A stretch of DNA of 64,000 bases from positions 8,224,698-8,288,697 of the forward strand of contig NC_065564.1 in assembly GCF_022605725.1 (NCBI RefSeq), in the 5' to 3' direction. Positions 58,131 through 64,000 of the stretch are shown here, piece by piece. Both the position numbers and the translations under genes were made by a program. The notes below the pieces were generated by a model, which was given only the letters and a program-made list of their open reading frames with translations, was not told the DNA's origin and did not search any database. The DNA is from Anthonomus grandis grandis (Eukaryota; Arthropoda; Insecta; Coleoptera; Curculionidae). Each line of letters starts with the position of its first letter. The stretch's first letter is position 1.

Positions 58131-59590
58131 TTTTGATCAATAAATTCATATCTTGTGTTCATATCAAAATGCATTTTTGAAATTATATTCTACGGATTTG
58201 AAGTAATTATTTTGTTATATTTTCCACGTTTTTGAAATGACTTTTTATGCCTTCCAGGTGCTTGACCTTAAATTTCCTGCTATTCCAGGGTTTTTACGTA
58301 ACTTTTTTTTTTTGAAAAATGTCATAATTTTTACATTGTTTTATAGGAGTGTTTGACAATTGGGGTAATCAGTTATTTTATTTCAGGTATATCATGTCAT
58401 TTTTTATGTCTCACAGGCATTTAAGACCATTTTTTTCATAATATTCCAGGCATAATGATGAGACCGTTTTTAAAATTTGAAAGTTTTTTAAGATATTCAG
58501 GGTTGGGTTGGGTTAGGTTGGGTATTTTTCGCATTTTTTTAAATTTCAAAATCCAGGCATTTACCATAATTTTTATGCATATTCTTGGCATTTGAATAGT
58601 TTAATTTTACTCCAGGGACTTGAAATAGTTTTCCAGGTTCTTGGAGCGTTCGTTATGTTTTTCTGGTATTTTACATACGTCATGCTTTAGATCTTTAAGG
58701 CATTTCATTTGTTTTAATTTTATATATTTAACATAATTTTTCATTTTATATGATAATATAAAGATAATATGATAATATAATTATATGATAATGTAACATA
58801 AGAATACCTTGTTTTTCTCCCAGGAATTTTAATAATTTTATATTGTTTTGGCACTATAAATAATTTTCCATCTTTTCCACGTTTTTGGAGACATTTGGTA
58901 TGTTTTTTCCAGAATTTGTGCGTAATTTTTTTATTTTATTCTATTCCAGATATTTGAAATCATTTTTCATTTTAATCCAGTGGTTCTTGGTTTCCAACTA
59001 TTGACCTTTTTTTGTGTTTTATATAATTTCTTAACACTTCCTAGGCATTTAAAGTAATCTTCCATTTTCTTTTAGGTTTAAGGCATGTTTCATTCTATTT
59101 AAGGAATTTAATGTAATTTTGAGGTTTCCGAATAATTTTTTATATAATTTCCATTTTTCATGTTTTCCAGACATTTTAAGCCTTTTTTAACGTTTTTTGA
59201 GTAACTTATTTATGCCTCTCAGGCGTGAAATGCCGGATCTTTAATGCAATTTTTGTCACATTATTTGATACTTTTTGTTTATAATTCGGGTAATCTTTCA
59301 TTCTATTCCAGATATTTAAAGTTATTCTTAATTTTATTCCAAGAAATTTAAATAATTTAAATTTTTTTTTACGTTTGCCACATTTTGGAGGCTTTGGTAT
59401 CCAGGACTTTCATCCTTTTATAATTTTATTTAAAGATTTTTTTTTCTATCTTCAAGGCTTTCCAGGCATTAAATTTAATTTTTCTCCGAACATTTGAGGT
59501 GATTTTCAATTTTATTCTTGGGAAATGGAATAGTTCCTCAAGTTTCCCGGATTTTGGAGGTATTTTCAACCAGGAATTTATTGGAATTTT
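58130..59590. repeat. Polypyrimidine/TTCCAG block with telomere-like run
   Basis: A third, more diverged copy of the block at 55.7 kb (for example ATGATAATATAA at 58750). GGGTTGGGTTGGGTTAGG at about 58501-58520 is a short GGGTT-type run. Confidence 0.7.
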
Positions 59591-60530
59591 TATTTTATGC
59601 AAAGGAAACTAGCGGAACTAGAGTTTTTAAACTGAGACAGTGGTGTGCGCTCAAGTGCCCCCTATAATACACATCAAGAATTTCCAAAAAATTTTTGTTA
59701 ATTTTTGAGATAAGGACAGTTATGTCGAGGCGGTATATTTAAAATAATTAAAAAAAGTGAATTTAACGTTTCAAGTGTCTTAAAAGTTTTTCCTATTATG
59801 CAAAAGAAACTTGCTGAGATAGAGTTTTTAAATTAGGATAGTGGTGTGCACTCAAGTGTCTCCTATACCACACATCAAGAATTTCCAAAAAATGTTTGTT
59901 ACATTTTGAGATATGGAGAGTTATGTCCAGTCGGTCTAGTTAAAATAGTTAAAAAACATTAAATTACCATTTCAAGTGCTTTGGAAGTTTTTCCCTTTAT
60001 CCAAAGGAAACTAGATGAGCTAGAGTTTTCAAACTGAGACAGTAACATGCGCTCAAGTGTCCCCTATAACACACATCAAGAGTTTTCAAAAAACTTTTGT
60101 TAATTTTTGAGATATGGACAGTTTTGTCCAGGCGGTCTGGTTAAAATAATTAAAAAAAGTTAAATTAACGTTTCCGGTGCCTTGGAAGTTTTTCCTATGA
60201 TGCAAAGGAAACTAGCTAAGCTAGAGCTTTTAAATAAGGACAGTGGTGTGCGCTCAAGTATCCACTATAAAACACATTAAGAATTTTCAAAAAAATTTTG
60301 TTAATTTTTAAGATATGGAGAGTTATGTCCAGGGGGTCTAGTTAAAATAGTTAAAAAACATTAAATTACCGTTTCAAGTGCTTTGGAAGTTTTTCCCTCT
60401 ATCCAAAAGAAACTAGATGAGCTAGAGTTTTCAAACTAAGACAGTGACGTGCGCTCAAGTGTCTGTTATAACACGCATCAAGAATTTTCAAAAAAATTTT
60501 GTTAATTTTTGAGATATGGACAGTTATGTC
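59590..60530 (+). repeat. 201-bp satellite, third block
   Basis: About 4.5 diverged units with the same landmarks (AACTAG--GAGCTAGAG, CTCAAGTGTC, GATATGGACAG). Confidence 0.88.
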
Positions 60531-61070
60531 TATATTTAGCGCCTTTTTTAAATTTTATTGCACGTCTTTTGAGTAATTTATTTATGCCTTGCAGGCGTTA
60601 AATACCAGATATAAAATGCAATTTTTGTTTCAATATTTGACACTATTTTTTCTTAATTCGGTTAATTTTTCATTTTATACCATACATTAAACGTTTTTTT
60701 AATTTTATTCCAGGAACTTTAAATAGTTTTTTACGCTACGATTTTAAAATACTTTTCTCTATCTTCAAGGCTTGTCAGGCATTTAATTTCATTTTTCTCC
60801 GGATCTTGGAGGGATTCTCATCCATGAATTTATTGATATTTTTAATTTTATTCCAGGCATTATGACGTCAAATTCTTCTTGCTGGTGCTCTCTTTCTTCT
60901 TGCGTTCTTTTTTCTGGTTTCTCTCTTCTTTGTGTTCTGTTTTCAATTTTTTCCTGTTGCTCTCTTATTATTTTGAAAAACTCTTAAATATTATTTTTTT
61001 AATTGGTAAATATTAGGAAAATATGATCAAAAAATCGGTCTTACTATCAAAATATGAATTTTAAGTTTTT
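60530..61070. repeat. Polypyrimidine/TTCCAG block
   Basis: Shortened copy, including the TGGTGCTCTCTTTCTTCTTG segment shared with 56690 and 63340. Confidence 0.7.
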
Positions 61071-61790
61071 TAGCTGAGCTAGAGTTTTCAAACTTGGACA
61101 GTGACGTGCGCTCAAGTGTCCCCTATAACGCACATCAAGAATTTTCAAGAAAATTTTGTTAATTTTTAAGATATGGACAGTTATGTCGAAGCGGTCTGGT
61201 TAAAATAATTTAAAAAAGTTAAATTAATGTTTCAGGTGCCTTGGAAGTTTTTCCTATGATGCAAAGGAAACTAGCTAAGCCAGAGTTTTTAAATTGAGAC
61301 AGTGGTGTGCGCTCAAATGTCTCCTATGACACACATCAAGAATTTTCAAAAAATTTTTGTTAATTTTCGAGAAATGGACAGTCGAGGCGGTCTGGTTAAA
61401 ATAATTAAAAAAAATTAAATTAACGTTTCAGCTGCCTTGGAAGTTTTTCCTATGATGCAAAGGAAACTAGCTAAGCCAGAGTTTTTAAATTAAGACAGTG
61501 GTCTGCGCTCAAATGTCTCCTATGATACACATCAAGAATTTTCAAAAAATTTTTGTTAATTTTCGAGAAATGGAGAGTTATGTCCAGGCGGTCTAGTTAA
61601 AATAATTTAAAAAATAATTAAATACACCTGTCGGGTGGCTTGAAAGTTCATTCTATTGTGCCAATGAAATTAGCTGAGCTACAGCTATCAAACAAAAAGA
61701 GTGGCGTGCGCTCAAGTGTCCCCTATAACACACATCAAGAATTTCCAAAAAAAAAAAATGGTAATTTTTGAGATAAATATTTTTTTTGTG
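61070..61790 (+). repeat. 201-bp satellite, fourth block
   Basis: Three to four units. The second and third are closely alike (GCAAAGGAAACTAGCTAAGC). Confidence 0.88.
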
Positions 61791-63530
61791 TTATTCCTAG
61801 ACCTTTTGAGCAATAAATTCTTACCTTCCAGGAGTTATATTCCTGAGGCCTTTAACTCCTGACGTTTTTTTAAAATAATATTCCACGGATTTGAAGTAAT
61901 TATTTTGTTATATTTTCCATGTTTTTGAAATGACTTTTTACGCGTTCCAGCTGCTTGAACTTAAATTTCCTGCTAATCCAGGGTTTTTACGGTTTGGGGT
62001 AATCATTTATTTTATTTCAGGTATATTAGGTAATTTTTTATGTCTCATAGGCATTTAAGACCATTATTTTCATAAAAATTCCAAGCATATTGATGATGCC
62101 ATTTTTTAAATTTAATTTTTGAAATTTGAAGTAGTTTTTTAAGTTTTTCAGGGTTTAATAGTAATTTTTTGTTGCTTCCAGGCTTCTGTTTTTCGAGCTA
62201 TTTTGCGCAATTTTTTAAATTTCAAAATCCAGGTATTTACCATAATTTTTATGCATATTCCTGGCATTTGAATAATTTGATACTCCAAGGACTTGAAATA
62301 GTTTTCCAGGTTCTTGGAGTGTTCGTTATGTTTTTCTGGTATTTTACATACGTCACGCTTAAGATCTTTAAGGCATTTAGTTTGTTTTAATTTTATATAT
62401 TTAACATCATTTTTCATCTTGTATGATAATATAAATAAGAATAACTTGTTTTTCTGCCAGGAATTTTAATAATTTAAATTGTTTTGGCACTATAAATAAT
62501 TTTCCATCTTTTCCAGGTTTTTGGAGTCATTTGGTATGTTTTTCCAGAATGTGTGCGTCATTTTATATTAAGTAGGCAGGGATTTTTGAGTAATTATTCG
62601 TGCGTCATTTTTTATTTTATTCCAGGTATTTGAGATTATTTTTCATTTTATTCCGGTGGTTCTTGGCTTCAAAGTATTGACCTTTTTTTTGTGTTTTATA
62701 TAATTTCTTTACACTTTCTAGGCATTTAAAGTAATCTTCCATTTCCTTTTAAGCTTAAGGCATTTTTCATTCTGTTTAAGGAATTTAATGTAATTTGAGG
62801 TTTCCGAATTATTTTTAAATAATTTCCATTTTTCCAGATATTTGAAATACGTTTTCTATACATTTAAATATTTATTTTCTTCCAGACATTTGACGCCTTT
62901 TTTAACGTCTTTTGAGTAATTTATTTATGCCTCTCAGGCGTGAAATGCCGGATATAAAATGCAATTTTTGTCACGTTATTTGACACTGTTTTTTCTTAAC
63001 TCGGGTAATTTTTCATTCTATTCCATTTGATATTTGACGTTTTTTTTTAAATTTTATTTCAGGTTTAAATAGTTTTTCACGTTTCCTAGATTTTGGAGGT
63101 ATTTGTATCCAGGAATTTCATCTTTTTTTTAAGTTTATTTAAAAAATTTCAATTTTTCTTTAAGGCTTTCCAGGCATTTAATTTCATTGTCCTCCGGATA
63201 TTTGAGGTGATTTTTAATTTTATTCTTGTGAAGTGGAATAGTTCCTCAAGTTTCCCGAATTTTGAAGGTAATTTCATCCAGGAATTTATTAGTATTTTTA
63301 ATTTTATTCCAGGCATTATGATGTCAAATTCTTTTTGTTGGTGCTCTCTTTCTTCTTGCGTTCTTTTTTCTGGTATCTCTCTTCTTTGTGTCTTGTTTTC
63401 AATTTTTTCTTGTTGCTTTCTTATTATTTTAAGAAACTCTTATTTTTTTAATTTAATTTTTTTAATTGTTATATATTAGGAAAGTATGATCAAAAAATCG
63501 GTCGATAGTAATTAAAATATAAATTTAAAC
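61790..63530. repeat. Polypyrimidine/TTCCAG block, second copy of the duplication
   Basis: From about 62345 it matches 55695 onward at an offset of about 6.65 kb (GTATGATAAT at 62421 against 55769; CAGGCATTAT at 63310 against 56661). Confidence 0.85.
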
Positions 63531-64000
63531 TTTTTTAGCTGTGCTGATGCAAAGAAAACTAGCTAAGCTAAAGTTTTTAAATTAGGACAGTTGTGTGCGC
63601 TCAAGTGTCCCCTATAAAACGCATCAAGAATTTTCAAAAAATTTTTGTTAATTTTTAAGATATGGACACTTATGTCCAAGAGGTGTAAAAAAAATATTAA
63701 AAAAAAAATTACACTAACGTGTCAGGTGTCTTTAAAGTTTTTCCCATTATTCTAACAAAAATAGCTGAGTTAAAGTTTTAAAACAAAGACAGTGGCGTGC
63801 GCTCAAATGTCCCCTATAACGCACATCAAGAATTTTAAAAATCTAGTGGTCTAGTTAAAATAGTTAAAAAAAATTAAATTACCGTTTCAGGTGCTTTGGA
63901 AGTTTTTCCCTTTATCCATAGGAAACAAGATGAGTTAGAGTTTTCAAACTAAGACAGTGACGTGCGCTTACGTGTCTGCTATAACATACATCAAGAATTT
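63530..64000 (+). repeat. 201-bp satellite at the window edge
   Basis: Continuation of the duplicated segment (matches 56880-57385), with a deletion of about 55 bases near 63840 relative to the first copy. The array runs off the right edge. Confidence 0.88.

Noticed and set aside
56558..63479. Two identical frames (56558-56830 and 63207-63479) as a conserved small membrane protein
   Set aside because: The identity extends over the surrounding non-coding sequence, so it reflects the ~6.65-kb-spaced duplication. The Ser/Cys/Phe-rich content is typical of pyrimidine-rich DNA.
1..64000. tRNA, rRNA or other structured RNA genes
   Set aside because: No tRNA-like box A/box B pair or rRNA-like conserved segment was found on reading; a covariance search was not possible.

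Overview
This is an AT-rich eukaryotic window, most likely from an insect. The evidence is spliced exons with GT-AG borders, Ty3/gypsy and BEL/Pao LTR elements, jockey/CR1-type and RTE-type LINE relics, and Tc1/mariner-type relics. A beetle or similar repeat-rich insect is plausible, but the order cannot be fixed from the sequence. Only two host loci are supported: the 3' half of a Pex6 gene (peroxisomal AAA ATPase), and the first coding exon of an unidentified N-myristoylated acidic protein. Nearly everything else is satellite arrays and dead mobile elements.

Layout. 1-10.4 kb: Pex6 D2-domain exons, split by an 8.2-kb intron filled with a satellite whose first half runs one way and second half the other. 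10.5-18.9 kb: a 174-bp satellite, a cluster of fold-back elements each carrying a G-quadruplex-type G-run, a broken Tc1/mariner-type transposase, and a duplicated Pex6 3' end followed by more of the same satellite. 19.1-20.1 kb: a second satellite, also of 174-bp period but unrelated in sequence. 20.1-20.6 kb: a promoter-like segment and the MGCNTSKE exon. 20.6-24.1 kb: a diverged repeat rich in TGTCAA, TGACGT and TTTCCCGCC words. 24.8-36.9 kb: a 188-bp satellite, interrupted at 26.2-31.7 kb by a Ty3/gypsy element lying inside a BEL/Pao gag fragment. 36.9-42.4 kb: a TGACGT-rich array containing a 2.3-kb-spaced duplication. 42.4-49.6 kb: G-run element, MITE, RTE relic, and two LINEs whose 3' tails face each other. 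49.6-64 kb: blocks of polypyrimidine/TTCCAG repeat alternating with 178-bp and 201-bp satellites, with a ~6.65-kb-spaced segmental duplication.

The most interesting structures are: the inverted satellite pair inside the Pex6 intron, which would fold into a kilobase-scale hairpin RNA on each transcription; the duplicated Pex6 terminal exon with a different C-terminus; an intact small myristoylated membrane-protein ORF in the leader of the otherwise dead gypsy element; a G-quadruplex-bearing fold-back family; and a short shared motif whose hairpin stem changes in a compensating way between copies.
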